Positions 46,277 through 54,755 are shown, counted from the stretch's first letter. The stretch: DNA of 64,000 nucleotides from Saccharospirillum impatiens DSM 12546 (GCF_000423605.1 NZ_AUIH01000012.1:1-64000), one strand, 5' to 3'. Numbers and translations: made by a program. The notes: generated from the sequence alone by a model not told the origin.

Positions 46277-46367
46277 AACACCCTTTGGTTTCCTGGTTTG
46301 CATTGATTCAGCTACCCAGGGTCACCCTGGCGTCTGCAGGTCGGCCCGGGCACTAAAAACCGCCTCT

Positions 46368-47507
46368 TTATCGGGCTGTCGCACTCAGTAACGTGGCAGA
46401 CTGGGCTTGTGTCGCCAAAGGGGTGACAGGACCGTACCAGTCAGTCTGGTCGTAGTCACCGCTGGCGGGAAAAGCGACCAGGTTGGCCGAGGTGAGCGCC
46501 AACCCCAGAGTTGAGCCAGGCTGAAAGACCGCTTGAGACCCGAACTGGGCTTCGAGCTCACGCCCGCTGTGCAATCTAAAACGATAGAGGGTCTGGGTCC
46601 CCAGAAACTCACCACTGAGCGTTTCTACCTGAACGGCGTCGAAGGCATCGGTTACCGTGACTTCATGGGGGCGAACGAAAATGTCCAGGCTCTTGCCTGC
46701 AGTCCAGAGATGGCCAGGTTGATGAACCGTGCCCAATTCCGTTGCCAGTGTCTGGCTGTCCAGAACCCGGCCTTCGATCCAGTTACCGTCGCCGACAAAA
46801 CTGGCCACTAACGGTGTTGCTGGCTGATGATACACCTGTGCCGGAGTGCCCCATTGCAACAAACGGCCCTGATCCATAACGCCCAGCCGATCGCTGACCA
46901 CAAAGGCTTCGTCACGATCATGAGTCACCATAATGGCGGTGATGCCAGCGGTTTTCAGGATACGGCGAACCTCTCGCGACAGACTGCGACGCAGCTCGGT
47001 ATCGAGGTTGGAGAAGGGTTCGTCCATTAATAGCAGACGCGGCTTGGGCGCCAGCGCCCGCGCCAGGGCAACGCGTTGTTGCTGACCACCGGATAGCTCG
47101 TGGGGGTAACGGTCGGCCAGAGCCTCCATTTTGACCAGATCCAGCGCTTCCCGGATTCGGACCTGGCGCTCGGTACGATCGACCGATTTGAGCCCAAAAC
47201 CAATATTTTGGCGCACCGTCAGATGCGGGAACAGGGCGTAATCCTGAAACACCATGCCGATGCCCCGGGCTTCCGGCGCCATACCTGACCCCGGCTCGGC
47301 AATAATCTGGGCATCAAGCTCGATCTGGCCGGTTACCAGCGGTGTGAAGCCGGCAATGGCTTGCAACAGGGTGGTTTTACCGCAGCCACTGGGGCCCAGC
47401 AAACAGCAGATTTCGCCTTCAAGCACCTGCAATCCGATGTTTTTCAGCACCGGTACCGAGCCATACTGGCAAGCCAGATTGTCGATCTTCAACAATGAAT
47501 TCACCAC
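46368..47507 (-). CDS. Iron(III) ABC transporter ATPase (FbpC-like)
   Basis: 379 residues. Walker A GPSGCGKTT (about 40), signature LSGGQQQRVALARAL (about 137), Walker B LLLMDEPFSNLD (about 157), H-loop MVTHD. The C-terminal third (about 240-350) is the OB-type regulatory region with FVRPHEVTV, as in PotA/FbpC ATPases. It is on the opposite strand from its permease and must be expressed separately; a weaker Fur-like site at 47547-47561 lies before its GTG start. Neighbourhood, not sequence alone, assigns it to the iron transporter. Confidence 0.88.
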   Translation of the reverse strand: MVNSLLKIDNLACQYGSVPVLKNIGLQVLEGEICCLLGPSGCGKTTLLQAIAGFTPLVTGQIELDAQIIAEPGSGMAPEARGIGMVFQDYALFPHLTVRQNIGFGLKSVDRTERQVRIREALDLVKMEALADRYPHELSGGQQQRVALARALAPKPRLLLMDEPFSNLDTELRRSLSREVRRILKTAGITAIMVTHDRDEAFVVSDRLGVMDQGRLLQWGTPAQVYHQPATPLVASFVGDGNWIEGRVLDSQTLATELGTVHQPGHLWTAGKSLDIFVRPHEVTVTDAFDAVQVETLSGEFLGTQTLYRFRLHSGRELEAQFGSQAVFQPGSTLGLALTSANLVAFPASGDYDQTDWYGPVTPLATQAQSATLLSATAR

Positions 47508-47546
47508 ACCCCCGGTGCCTGATCTATTCAGATTCTCACTAGCAAG

Positions 47547-47561
47547 TGTAAATGAATCTCA
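47547..47561 (-). promoter_or_regulatory. Possible Fur box before the ATPase gene
   Basis: Read on the minus strand, TGAGATTCATTTACA matches 11 of 15 positions of the 7-1-7 Fur consensus, 40 bp upstream of the ATPase start. It would let Fur co-ordinate the ATPase with the binding protein and permease even though they lie on opposite strands. The match is modest. Confidence 0.4.
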
Positions 47562-47638
47562 GTATGTGGCAAGTCACTCGCGCGGTTTTACGGGAGCCTG
47601 ACCGGGTGCAAGAGAACCTCCGACTCACTCCCTAGCAC

Positions 47639-47797
47639 GGTGTTGAAAAAGGCTTCCTGGCTTTTCCCAAAGACGGAATACAAACAGTGTGATTTTTGCA
47701 TTCCTGCCGAAATCAATGACTTAGCCGTCATCGATGTCGCTGGAACAGCCATGTTCCAGGTACAGAATGCTCACATTCAGAGAATTTCAACACACTG
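47639..47797. repeat. B-type intergenic repeat, copy 2
   Basis: The element begins GTGTTGAAAAAGGCTTCCTG, contains a small hairpin (AAAAAGGC/GCTTTT), then CGAAATCAATGACTTAGCCG, the stem GGAACAGCCATGTTCC and ends AGAATTTCAACACACTGCTAG. The same blocks in reverse order are found at 54590-54755. MITE copy 2 is joined to it at the terminal CTAG, so the MITE appears to have landed on the end of this repeat. Confidence 0.65.
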
Positions 47798-48069
47798 CTA
47801 GGGAGCCTCTGAATAACTCCCCCGGGGCTCTGGCTTATCCGAGGGACGTTGCCACAAGGCGGACTTATGCAGAAATGTCTAGACCTTTCAAATAAGTCCA
47901 ACGAAGTGGCAGCGTTCCTCGGAAAGCCCCAGCGGGCGCGGCTAAAACGTCCTGGCCCGGCGTTGCACTTCTTGACAAGGGCTACGGCCATTGCGCTGCG
48001 AAGTGCGCCTTGTGCCAGAACGTTTTAGCTCGCGCAGAGCCCTGGGGGAGTTGTTCAGAGGCTCCCTAG
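47798..48069. mobile_element. MITE copy 2, 272 bp, CTAG-flanked
   Basis: It is the inverted, nearly identical partner of the element at 35424-35695 and has exactly the same length. It begins CTAGGGAGCCTCTGAATAAC and ends GTTCAGAGGCTCCCTAG. The last CTAG also forms the TAG stop codon of pldA. The two copies are 12.4 kb apart in opposite orientation, so recombination between them could invert the DNA in between, including cysQ, hslR-hslO and the CA-motif RNA. Confidence 0.85.
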
Positions 48070-49145
48070 AGCCAGCCATTCAGTTCAAAACCCAACCCCA
48101 GCGTTTGATTAAACCGGTCGTAATCGATCAGGTTTTCGCCATAGCCGTGAAAATACTGCAAACGGCCCCGTACCCGATCGTTCACCGGAAACGACCAGCT
48201 TAATTCCGCGGCGCCCCGGTTGGGATCTGCCTGCAAATTATTGCGCAGCATTAACGCAAACTGGTGCGTATTCCCGCCATAGACGACATTGACGTCAAAA
48301 TGGCCCATGTAATCCAGGATATCCGGGTTGTCGTCGCCCAGCGGATCACCGGGGTAGCGCTCTTTGGGAGCAGGAATGCGAAGCCAGGGCCGGAAAGCGA
48401 GGGCCCAGCGTTTGCGCTCCCAAACGGTCTGGAAAATCACCCGATTCCAACTGCGAGAATTTTCGCCACTCAAGCCATTGGACTGATGGTTCAGAGAAAT
48501 CGCATTACCAATGTTACGCACCCCGGCCAATTCAAGCCGACTACCCAGTGCAAGAATGAACTCGGGTTCATGATTGGTTTCACGAAACGGAGAGGACAGG
48601 TCAAAGTTATAGGCTTGCCAGAAAGACCGGGTCGTGTAGGCGAATGAAAAGGTTCCGAAATCCCGATAAAGACTTTCCAGGATCACCACCTTGAGACTGA
48701 GCTGAAACTCGATTTCGACGGCTTGCAAGTCCACGTCGCCCTGGGCATTGGGGTCAGGGTCGGTCGAATACGCCAGTGGCAGCAGATAGTTGGGCCGGTG
48801 CGGGAGCAAGCTAAAAGGGTTGTTCAACGAGAACTGCTCGAGCGCGATGCGCCGTCGCAACGGGGTTTCCGCGTTGCTTACGCCACTGCCAGTGCGGCTT
48901 TCAAGGCTGCAATAATTGCGCAGCTGGGATGCGCTGAGCACGTTGGAGGCGCTTTCGATCAGTTGCAGCATGCACTGCTCATAAGGCGACAGCACAACGG
49001 CGTCAGGTTCAGGTTTAGGTTCAGGTTTATCAGCCATGGAGTCCTGAACCTCGCCCACCGCGACAGGGGCTACAGAAACACACAGCACCGCCACCCAGAG
49101 ACACAGCTGAAACAGGTAAGCCAAACGATTTACTACCAAACACAT
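48066..49145 (-). CDS. pldA: Outer-membrane phospholipase A (OMPLA)
   Basis: 359 residues from ATG at 49145 (a TTG start eight codons earlier is possible). A signal peptide (LFQLCLWVAVLCVSVAPVAVG) and a Pro/Glu linker lead to the 12-strand barrel. The catalytic triad is complete: SLNHQSNG and SWNR give His220, Ser222 and Asn234, with the same 2- and 12-residue spacings as E. coli His142/Ser144/Asn156. FRETNHEPEF is also conserved. It hydrolyses membrane phospholipids in the outer membrane after damage. The C-terminus ends FELNGWL and its TAG stop comes from the MITE end; the usual last Phe is missing. Confidence 0.93.
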   Translation of the reverse strand: MCLVVNRLAYLFQLCLWVAVLCVSVAPVAVGEVQDSMADKPEPKPEPDAVVLSPYEQCMLQLIESASNVLSASQLRNYCSLESRTGSGVSNAETPLRRRIALEQFSLNNPFSLLPHRPNYLLPLAYSTDPDPNAQGDVDLQAVEIEFQLSLKVVILESLYRDFGTFSFAYTTRSFWQAYNFDLSSPFRETNHEPEFILALGSRLELAGVRNIGNAISLNHQSNGLSGENSRSWNRVIFQTVWERKRWALAFRPWLRIPAPKERYPGDPLGDDNPDILDYMGHFDVNVVYGGNTHQFALMLRNNLQADPNRGAAELSWSFPVNDRVRGRLQYFHGYGENLIDYDRFNQTLGLGFELNGWL

Positions 49146-49210
49146 AGGTTTCTTGACCCCAACAGACAACCGACTGTCAGACTACCAGAAATGGGGGGAA
49201 TATAACCTTG

Positions 49211-49993
49211 TTAGCGCCAGTCACTGACTCCGTAGTCAGCCAGAATGCTCGCCAATTCGCCGCTGGCGCGCATTCTAGCTACGCCCTCGGTTAACAGTCG
49301 GGCATAGTCAGCAGAAGCGTCATGCGCCGGGCTAAAGGCAATGTACACGCGAGCGGATTCGGGTTGTGCCGGGACAGAACCGGCTTGTTTGAATTGCGGG
49401 GTTTGTCCGGTTTGACGCAGCTGGTAACGCATCACGTGCTCATCTTCCAACAATACCTGAATTCGCCCTCGCTCCAGCATTTTGAGTCCGTTCTTCAGCG
49501 GAGACACGCCGTGCAGCTCGGTAATATAAGGCCGGTGGCGCTCATCCTGCAGCATGCCTTCAATAAGGGCACCGTAGCTGTATCCGGCGATGACGGCCAG
49601 ATAATGACCTTCGAGTGATGCAGGTTCGTGGAATTGCCAGGAGGAGTCGGACAGGGTCCAGAAAGCATTGGCCATTTGTCCCTGAGCCAGGTCAGGAAAG
49701 ATAAAGTCAGGTGCTTCGAGCCGGGTAGCGCCAATAACGCCATGGAAAGCCCCATCACGGGTTTCCTGCAATGCCCTCACCCAAGGCCGTTGGTGGTACT
49801 CCACCTCATGTCCCTCGGCCTGGAATATCAGGCGCGCAAGATCCACCATAAACCCCGCGTGCTCAGTGCCAGGCTCGCAATTATAGGGACACCAGGGGTC
49901 GGCAACCAGCCGAATTGTGTCGCCACTGGCTATAGGCACCTGGCATGCGGCCAGGCCCGCCCAAAACAGGGCATACACCCACACCTTTTTCAT
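49211..49993 (-). CDS. Periplasmic substrate-binding protein (solute-binding family 3-like)
   Basis: 260 residues from ATG at 49993, with a signal peptide (VWVYALFWAGLAACQVPIASG). The body follows the family-3 plan: IRLVADPWCPYNCEPGTEHA near the start, GFMVDLARLIFQAEG, then RLEAPDFIFPDLAQGQMANA. The end is RLLTEGVARMRASGELASIL. No transporter genes are adjacent, and no enzyme domain is fused, so it may be an orphan sensor or binding protein; amino-acid transport is only a family-level guess. The extra upstream frame to 50050 has no signal peptide and is rejected. Confidence 0.75.
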   Translation of the reverse strand: MKKVWVYALFWAGLAACQVPIASGDTIRLVADPWCPYNCEPGTEHAGFMVDLARLIFQAEGHEVEYHQRPWVRALQETRDGAFHGVIGATRLEAPDFIFPDLAQGQMANAFWTLSDSSWQFHEPASLEGHYLAVIAGYSYGALIEGMLQDERHRPYITELHGVSPLKNGLKMLERGRIQVLLEDEHVMRYQLRQTGQTPQFKQAGSVPAQPESARVYIAFSPAHDASADYARLLTEGVARMRASGELASILADYGVSDWR

Positions 49994-50065
49994 CTTCCAT
50001 AACCTCGGTGTGTCGCGGTACGTCTTTACCTTGAGTATACCCCATGCCAACCCGGGAAGGCACCT

Positions 50066-51247
50066 TCAGGCTTTGCCGCTGAGCGCGGCTATCCCCTGGC
50101 TCAAACCGTCCACCGTTAACGGGAACATCCGACCTTCAATCAACTGGCGCACCATACCGATGCTCTGGGTATAGTCCCAGTATTCCCGACCAATCGGATT
50201 GAGCCAGACACTGCGCTTGAAATGTCTGCGCAACCGCTCAAACGACACGGCACCCGGCTCCTCATTCATGAAATCGATACTGCCGTATGCGGCGGCGATT
50301 TCATAAGGGGCCATGGCAGCATCGCCGACGAAGATGACTTTGTAGTCAGGCCCGTACTTGTGCAGCACGTCGCCAAGCGGGGTAATCGCCTGCCGACCCA
50401 GGCTGTTATCGTGCCAGACGTGATCGTAAATGAAGTTGTGAAAATAGAAGTGTTCGAGGTGTTTGAACTCGTTACGACACGCAGAAAACAGGGTTTCGCA
50501 GATGCGTACGTGATCGTCCATCGACCCACCGACATCCAGAAACAACAAGACTTTCACCGCGTTGTGTCGCTCCGGCCGGGTTCGGATGTCGAGCATGCCG
50601 GCGTTGCGGGCGGTGTAACGAATGGTGTCGTCGAGCGCCAGTTCCTCGCGGGCACCGGTGCGCGCGAACTGGCGCAATTTACGCAGCGCCATCTGGATGT
50701 TGCGGGTACCGATCTCGACGTTGTCGTCGAGGTTGCGATACTGACGCTGCTGCCAGACTTTGGCCGCGCGCCGGTGTTTACCGGGCCCGCCAATGCGAAT
50801 GCCCTGGGGGTTATAGCCGCCATGCCCGAAGGGGCTGGTACCGCCGGTACCGATCCAGCGATTGCCACCTTCGTGCCGGCCTTCCTGCTCCTTAAGTCGT
50901 TCTTCCAGTGTGGCCAGCAATTCATCCAGACTGCCCATGGCGTCCAGTTCGGCTTTTTGCTCGTCGGTCAGATCACGTATCAGCTGCTGGCGCAACCAGT
51001 CTTCGGGCAGATCGACGTCCAGCGGGTTGGGCAAGGTCTCCAGACCTTCGTAAAAGTCGGCGAAGGCGCGGTCGAAGCGATCGAACTGGGTCTCATCCTT
51101 CACCAGACACAGACGCGCCAGTTCATAGAAGGCGTCCAGGTCAGCCGAACCAAGCCCGGCGTCCAGCGCCTCCAGCAAGGTCAGCAGCTCCTTGGGTGTC
51201 GCATTGACGCCGTGCTGGCGGACGGTGGTAAAGAAACGAATCAGCAT
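50066..51247 (-). CDS. VWA-domain protein (CoxE-like) partner of a MoxR ATPase
   Basis: 393 residues. The N-terminal half is helical and charged (about 1-150) with a Gly-rich linker (GTGGTSPFGHGGYNPQGIRI). The C-terminal half is a VWA domain with the MIDAS start LFLDVGGSMDDH (about 236). MIDAS normally reads DxSxS; here it is DVGGS, a form common in this family. It starts six bases after the MoxR gene stop, and MoxR-VWA pairs act as metal-insertion or protein-folding chaperones. The client here is unknown. Confidence 0.85.
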   Translation of the reverse strand: MLIRFFTTVRQHGVNATPKELLTLLEALDAGLGSADLDAFYELARLCLVKDETQFDRFDRAFADFYEGLETLPNPLDVDLPEDWLRQQLIRDLTDEQKAELDAMGSLDELLATLEERLKEQEGRHEGGNRWIGTGGTSPFGHGGYNPQGIRIGGPGKHRRAAKVWQQRQYRNLDDNVEIGTRNIQMALRKLRQFARTGAREELALDDTIRYTARNAGMLDIRTRPERHNAVKVLLFLDVGGSMDDHVRICETLFSACRNEFKHLEHFYFHNFIYDHVWHDNSLGRQAITPLGDVLHKYGPDYKVIFVGDAAMAPYEIAAAYGSIDFMNEEPGAVSFERLRRHFKRSVWLNPIGREYWDYTQSIGMVRQLIEGRMFPLTVDGLSQGIAALSGKA

Positions 51248-51253
51248 AACGAT

Positions 51254-52099
51254 TCAGCGCTCGCGCCGGCTCATAAAAGCCAGCCGCTCCAGCAAGTGCA
51301 CGTCCTGTTCGTTTTTCAGCAAAGCCCCGTACAAAGGTGGCAACGCCTGTCGAATATCCCCTTCCTTCAACGCATCGGCCGCCAGGCGGTCGCTGACCAG
51401 CAACTTGAGCCAATCGATCAGTTCTGAGGTAGAGGGCCGTTTCTTCAGGCCCGGTACGTCCCGAACCTGGAAAAACAGCTGCAAGGCTTCACGCACCAGC
51501 CGGGACTCGATCTCGGGAAAATGCACATCAACAATGGCCTGCAACGTCTCGGCATCCGGAAACTGAATGTAGTGAAAGAAGCAGCGTCGCAAGAAGGCAT
51601 CCGGCAGCTCCTTCTCGTTGTTGGAGGTAATGATCACTACCGGGCGCTGCACGGCCTCGATGGTTTCGCCGGTCTCGTATACATGAAACGCCATGCGGTC
51701 CAGCTCGACCAGCAAATCATTGGGAAACTCGATGTCGGCCTTGTCGATTTCATCAATCAGCAACACCACCCGCTGCTCGGCGGTGAAGGCTTCCCACAGC
51801 TTACCGGGGCGAATGTAATGGCGGATATCATGCACCCGGTCATCCCCCAGTTGGCTGTCGCGCAAGCGCGACACCGCATCGTATTCGTACAACCCCTGCT
51901 GCGCCCGAGTTGTTGATTTAATGTGCCACTGCACCAGCGGCATACCCAGAGCAGCGGCAATCTCTTCAGCCAGCAACGTTTTGCCGGTACCCGGCTCTCC
52001 CTTGACCAGCAGCGGTCGCTGTAAGGTAATGGCGGCATTCACAGCGCGCTGCAATTCGCCAGTGGCAATATAACGATCGGACCCGGAAAACGTCGACAT
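51254..52099 (-). CDS. MoxR-family AAA+ ATPase
   Basis: 281 residues from ATG at 52099, chosen because the extension to 52186 is unlike the family. Walker A GEPGTGKTLLAEEI (about 33), Walker B VVLLIDEIDKADIEFPNDLL (about 99), sensor region ITSNNEKELPDAFLRRC, and a C-terminal lid. MoxR ATPases work with a VWA partner; the gene directly downstream codes for it. Transcribed leftward as a two-gene operon. Confidence 0.92.
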   Translation of the reverse strand: MSTFSGSDRYIATGELQRAVNAAITLQRPLLVKGEPGTGKTLLAEEIAAALGMPLVQWHIKSTTRAQQGLYEYDAVSRLRDSQLGDDRVHDIRHYIRPGKLWEAFTAEQRVVLLIDEIDKADIEFPNDLLVELDRMAFHVYETGETIEAVQRPVVIITSNNEKELPDAFLRRCFFHYIQFPDAETLQAIVDVHFPEIESRLVREALQLFFQVRDVPGLKKRPSTSELIDWLKLLVSDRLAADALKEGDIRQALPPLYGALLKNEQDVHLLERLAFMSRRER

Positions 52100-52315
52100 T
52101 CGATAACCTGTACAAAGCGGATGTGCCACGAGTGTAGGCCGAGCCCGCTCCAGAATAAACGGCTGGTGCGTCAGCACGTCGCTCAAGTTGGCAATCGGGT
52201 TGGTTGCATGTGGATTGTTTACTGGTTGAATCTAACCATTGGCAGTCTGTGGGCTGCCTGGGAGGTTGCCTCTGCTACCTCCGTTGCCTTGACTTGGTTG
52301 CCAGTGGGCCGCGAG

Positions 52316-52418
52316 GGCACCGGGTACGCCTCCAGCGGGTCGCTGCAAGTACATCCATGTAAGCTCGGCGGTCCCCATCCATGGGGACCGACGCCCCGCT
52401 GGAGGCGCACCCGATGCC
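52316..52418. repeat. A-type repeat, most diverged member
   Basis: The ends GGCACCGGGTACGCCTCCAG and its complement GGCGCACCCGATGCC (in reverse) form a 27-bp stem with three mismatches. Inside, TCCATG...CGGCGGTCCCCATCC and ATGGGGACCGACGCCCC repeat the order seen in the other members (CCATGG, G/C-rich hairpin, CCCCGGAGG-like block). Confidence 0.6.
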
Positions 52419-52470
52419 GTCGCTGGTCTGATATGTCGATTCAAGATTAAAATTTAAACCACTGGGATTA

Positions 52471-52595
52471 GTGACCGGTACCGGGTGTGGTTGTCCGGGG
52501 TAGTCCGCAGCAGGGATGCTGCGGACTACCCCATGGATGGGTTGAGTGGGCGGCATTCCGCACGACCCCGGAGGACCGTACCCGGTGGCGGTCAC
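52471..52595. repeat. A-type structured repeat, copy 1
   Basis: Ends GTGACCGGTACCGGGT and ACCCGGTGGCGGTCAC are inverted. A perfect 16-bp stem lies inside (GGGGTAGTCCGCAGCA / TGCTGCGGACTACCCC, 52497-52532, loop GGGA). Next comes the conserved core CCATGGATGGGTTGAGTGG and GCGGCATTCCGCACGACCCC, then CGGAGGACCGTACCCGG. The core recurs at 53507-53613 in the same direction and inverted at 57023-57218. Confidence 0.8.
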
Positions 52596-52663
52596 GCATT
52601 CTGCCACCGAATAAAATTCAGCCACCAAAGTTCAACCACCCAGGCCAACCATAGGCAATAAAC

Positions 52664-53323
52664 TCAAGTGTTGGCCAGGTAACTGCGAATGCCGGCATTG
52701 GTTTCCGAGCCAGGGGCCAGGCGGCTGGCGATGAGCATCACATCCATGGCCTGGGTCATGCGATAGCGGTCGGCATCGCTCAGGGCGGCGGCATCCGGGT
52801 CGCTGGCCAGGGATTGCTCCAGGCGTTGTTGCAGGGCCTTGTATTGAGGGGCGTTGGCCAGGGGAGAGGAGGCTTTCAGGTCGGTCAGGGCAGCAGAGGT
52901 CTCGTTGAGGAGCAGCGCCAGATTGCCGTCTTCGGGCACGGTGCCGGCCAGCGCTTCGAGGTCCTGCTGCAGGTCGATGATCGCTTGCGGGCCTGCGTCT
53001 TTAACCGCCGGCTCAGCACCCGGCGCTGACTGCCCCAGCAAGCCTTCGGCCTCGCCCGGGCTGATGAATTCAAACTCCTGCAGGCGACTGATGAAGGCCG
53101 CGCTGACTTCGAAATCGGGGCCGGTGATGGTGAACTCTTCATTCAACGCCGCCAGGCGCTCTGCGCGCGAGCTGAAGCTGGCACTGTCATCACTGGTCTC
53201 AGTGGCCGATTCAGCCTGAGCAGTTTGAGTAGGCAGTGTCGTGGAGCCAACCGCTGTACCCTGTCCGCTGACGTTCTGGTTAGCCCCGGTAGACGACACT
53301 GGGATTAGAGGTGAAATGGCCAT
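52664..53323 (-). CDS. Uncharacterised acidic protein
   Basis: 219 residues from ATG at 53323 (AGGA eight bases upstream; the ATG three codons earlier has no spacing). The N-terminal 45 residues are low-complexity Ser/Thr/Gln/Ala. Then come a predicted helical region (SSRAERLAALNEEFTITGPD, about 51) and an acidic, Ala/Leu-rich tail. No signal peptide or known motif. It is bracketed by A-type repeats on both sides. It resembles linker-type proteins in the flagellar or pilus literature only by composition, so no function is given. Confidence 0.6.
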   Translation of the reverse strand: MAISPLIPVSSTGANQNVSGQGTAVGSTTLPTQTAQAESATETSDDSASFSSRAERLAALNEEFTITGPDFEVSAAFISRLQEFEFISPGEAEGLLGQSAPGAEPAVKDAGPQAIIDLQQDLEALAGTVPEDGNLALLLNETSAALTDLKASSPLANAPQYKALQQRLEQSLASDPDAAALSDADRYRMTQAMDVMLIASRLAPGSETNAGIRSYLANT

Positions 53324-53676
53324 CGTTTGCATCCTGTCTGGAGTCCGGAGTGGACCATTGCAAAGGCTATTCCAGATAGGCGGAGCCCGCGCTATTAGCC
53401 GCTTTACTCGTATTGTCAGTTAACGCTCTGCAGGTTCGACTCAAGTTAGCGGCGAGGGATTGCCGCTTAGAATCAATCGCCAAGTAGACAGATCACAGCC
53501 AGGGAGCCGGGTACTGTCCTCCGGGGCAGTCCGCAACAGGGATTTTGCGGCCTAGTCTCCATGGATGGATTGAGTGGGCGGCATTCCGCACGACCCCGGA
53601 GGACAGTACCCGGTGCCGTTCACGAATTCTGCCACCAAATGGAATTCAACGTATTTGGATCAACCACCCAGACCAA
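53324..53676. other. Gene-free stretch with A-type repeat copy 2
   Basis: 353 bp between two minus-strand genes. It includes the A repeat at 53507-53613 followed by TTCTGCCACCAAATGGAATT and CAACCACCCAGACCAA, which also follows A repeat copy 1 (GCCACCGAATAAAATTCA, CAACCACCCAGGCCAA). The flanks were therefore duplicated together with the repeat. Confidence 0.6.
53507..53613. repeat. A-type structured repeat, copy 2
   Basis: CCGGGTACTGTCCTCCGGGG (53507-53526) pairs perfectly with CCCCGGAGGACAGTACCCGG (53594-53613). An inner pair around CAGTCCGCAACAGGGATTTT resembles the inner stem of copy 1. The core CCATGGATGGATTGAGTGG and GCGGCATTCCGCACGACCCC are shared. The outer stem sequence differs from copies 1 and 3 but remains fully complementary. 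Confidence 0.8.
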
Positions 53677-54567
53677 TTACTGGGAACGCGACCAACAAGC
53701 CAAGGTGTCGCCTATGGGCGCGTTCAGGGTCAGGTCCATCAGGGCGTCGGCCCGGGTGGCGCCGAGGTTGAGGGTTGCCATGGGGATGTTGGACTGGTGA
53801 GCGTGGCGGCAGAAGCGGTAGCCTGAAAACACCATCAGAGAGGAGCCGATGACCAGCACGGCATCGCTGGCTTCCAGAGCCGCCATGGCATGTTCTACCC
53901 GGGTTTTGGGGACATTGTCGCCGAAAAAGACGACATCCGGCTTTAAAATACCCCCGCACTGCGGGCAATCAAGCACGGTAAATTGACTGAAATCCAATTC
54001 GAGGTCGGCATCACCATCCGGGGCCGTTTCGGCCGAATAGCCGCAGTAGGTCGGGTTTGCCTGGCGTGACCGATCGTGAACCTCCTCGCGCAGACACCGG
54101 TAATGGCAACTCATACAGACCACCTCGTCGGCACGACCATGCAAGTCCACAACCCGCTCGCTCCCGGCTTTCTGATGCAGCCTGTCGACATTTTGAGTGA
54201 CCAGTGCCGACACCTGACCTGCTCGCTCCAATGACACCAGCGCCTGATGAGCCTCATTCGGGGCGGCGCTTTGCATCACCGGCCAACCGATCAGGCTGCG
54301 ACCCCAATAGCGCTGGCGCACCGGGTAACGGGTCATGAAGGCCTGATGTTGAACCGGTGGGCTGCGTTTCCAGCCTCCCTTGTCGTCACGGTAGTCCGGA
54401 ATGCCCGACCCCGTGCTGATGCCCGCACCGGTGAGGATAAACAACCGGGGATGTCGTTCGATGAAATCAGCAAGTTGCTCCGCCGCCTCCCCGACTGCCA
54501 GTACCCGGGGGTCACGGCTGGACGGTGGCATGGCAATGCTGCGAAACCCGGATTCGGTTGCCCTCAT
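53677..54567 (-). CDS. Sir2-type NAD-dependent protein deacylase
   Basis: About 296 residues from ATG at 54567. The NAD-binding loop is LFILTGAGISTGSGIPDYRD, catalytic block TQNVDRLHQKAGS and HGRADEVVC. The zinc cysteines are CMSC and, later, CPQCGG. GSSLMVFSGY and the Asn/Asp near the end complete the sirtuin fold. The two cysteine pairs are separated by a long insertion (about 50 residues). It removes acyl groups from lysines using NAD. Database names include CobB or class-II-like sirtuin; substrates unknown. Confidence 0.93.
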   Translation of the reverse strand: MRATESGFRSIAMPPSSRDPRVLAVGEAAEQLADFIERHPRLFILTGAGISTGSGIPDYRDDKGGWKRSPPVQHQAFMTRYPVRQRYWGRSLIGWPVMQSAAPNEAHQALVSLERAGQVSALVTQNVDRLHQKAGSERVVDLHGRADEVVCMSCHYRCLREEVHDRSRQANPTYCGYSAETAPDGDADLELDFSQFTVLDCPQCGGILKPDVVFFGDNVPKTRVEHAMAALEASDAVLVIGSSLMVFSGYRFCRHAHQSNIPMATLNLGATRADALMDLTLNAPIGDTLACWSRSQ

Positions 54568-54589
54568 GGTGCCATTCACTCCATTAACG

Positions 54590-54755
54590 TCTAACAGGCT
54601 GTTAAAATTCGCAGTATTTCGGCGGCCTGCTACCGGAACATGGACGTTCCGGCAAAATTAATGACTGTTAAGTCGTTGATTTTGCGAGATAAACAAACAT
54701 CGCAATGTTTGGTTCTCGTGTGTTGAAAAAGGCAGGAAGCCTTTTTCAGCAACCA
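54590..54755. repeat. B-type intergenic repeat, copy 3
   Basis: CTAACAGGCTGTTAAAATTC, CGGCGGCCTGCTACCGGAAC and ATGGACGTTCCGGCAAAATT, with the stem GGAACatGGACGTTCC, are followed by AATGACTGTTAAGTCGTTGA and GTGTTGAAAAAGGC and a hairpin GAAAAAGGCaggaaGCCTTTTTC. The terminal hairpin could also act as a terminator between the thioesterase and sirtuin genes. The repeats at 24636-24715 and 47639-47797 match in opposite orientation. Confidence 0.7.

Larger units (their letters stand above)
52100..52663. other. Gene-free stretch holding two A-type repeats
   Basis: The 564 bp between the MoxR start and the next gene contain two members of the structured A repeat family (52316-52418 and 52471-52595) and a linker TAAAATTTAAACC. 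The promoter of the MoxR operon should lie near 52100-52250. No ORF was credible. Confidence 0.6.
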
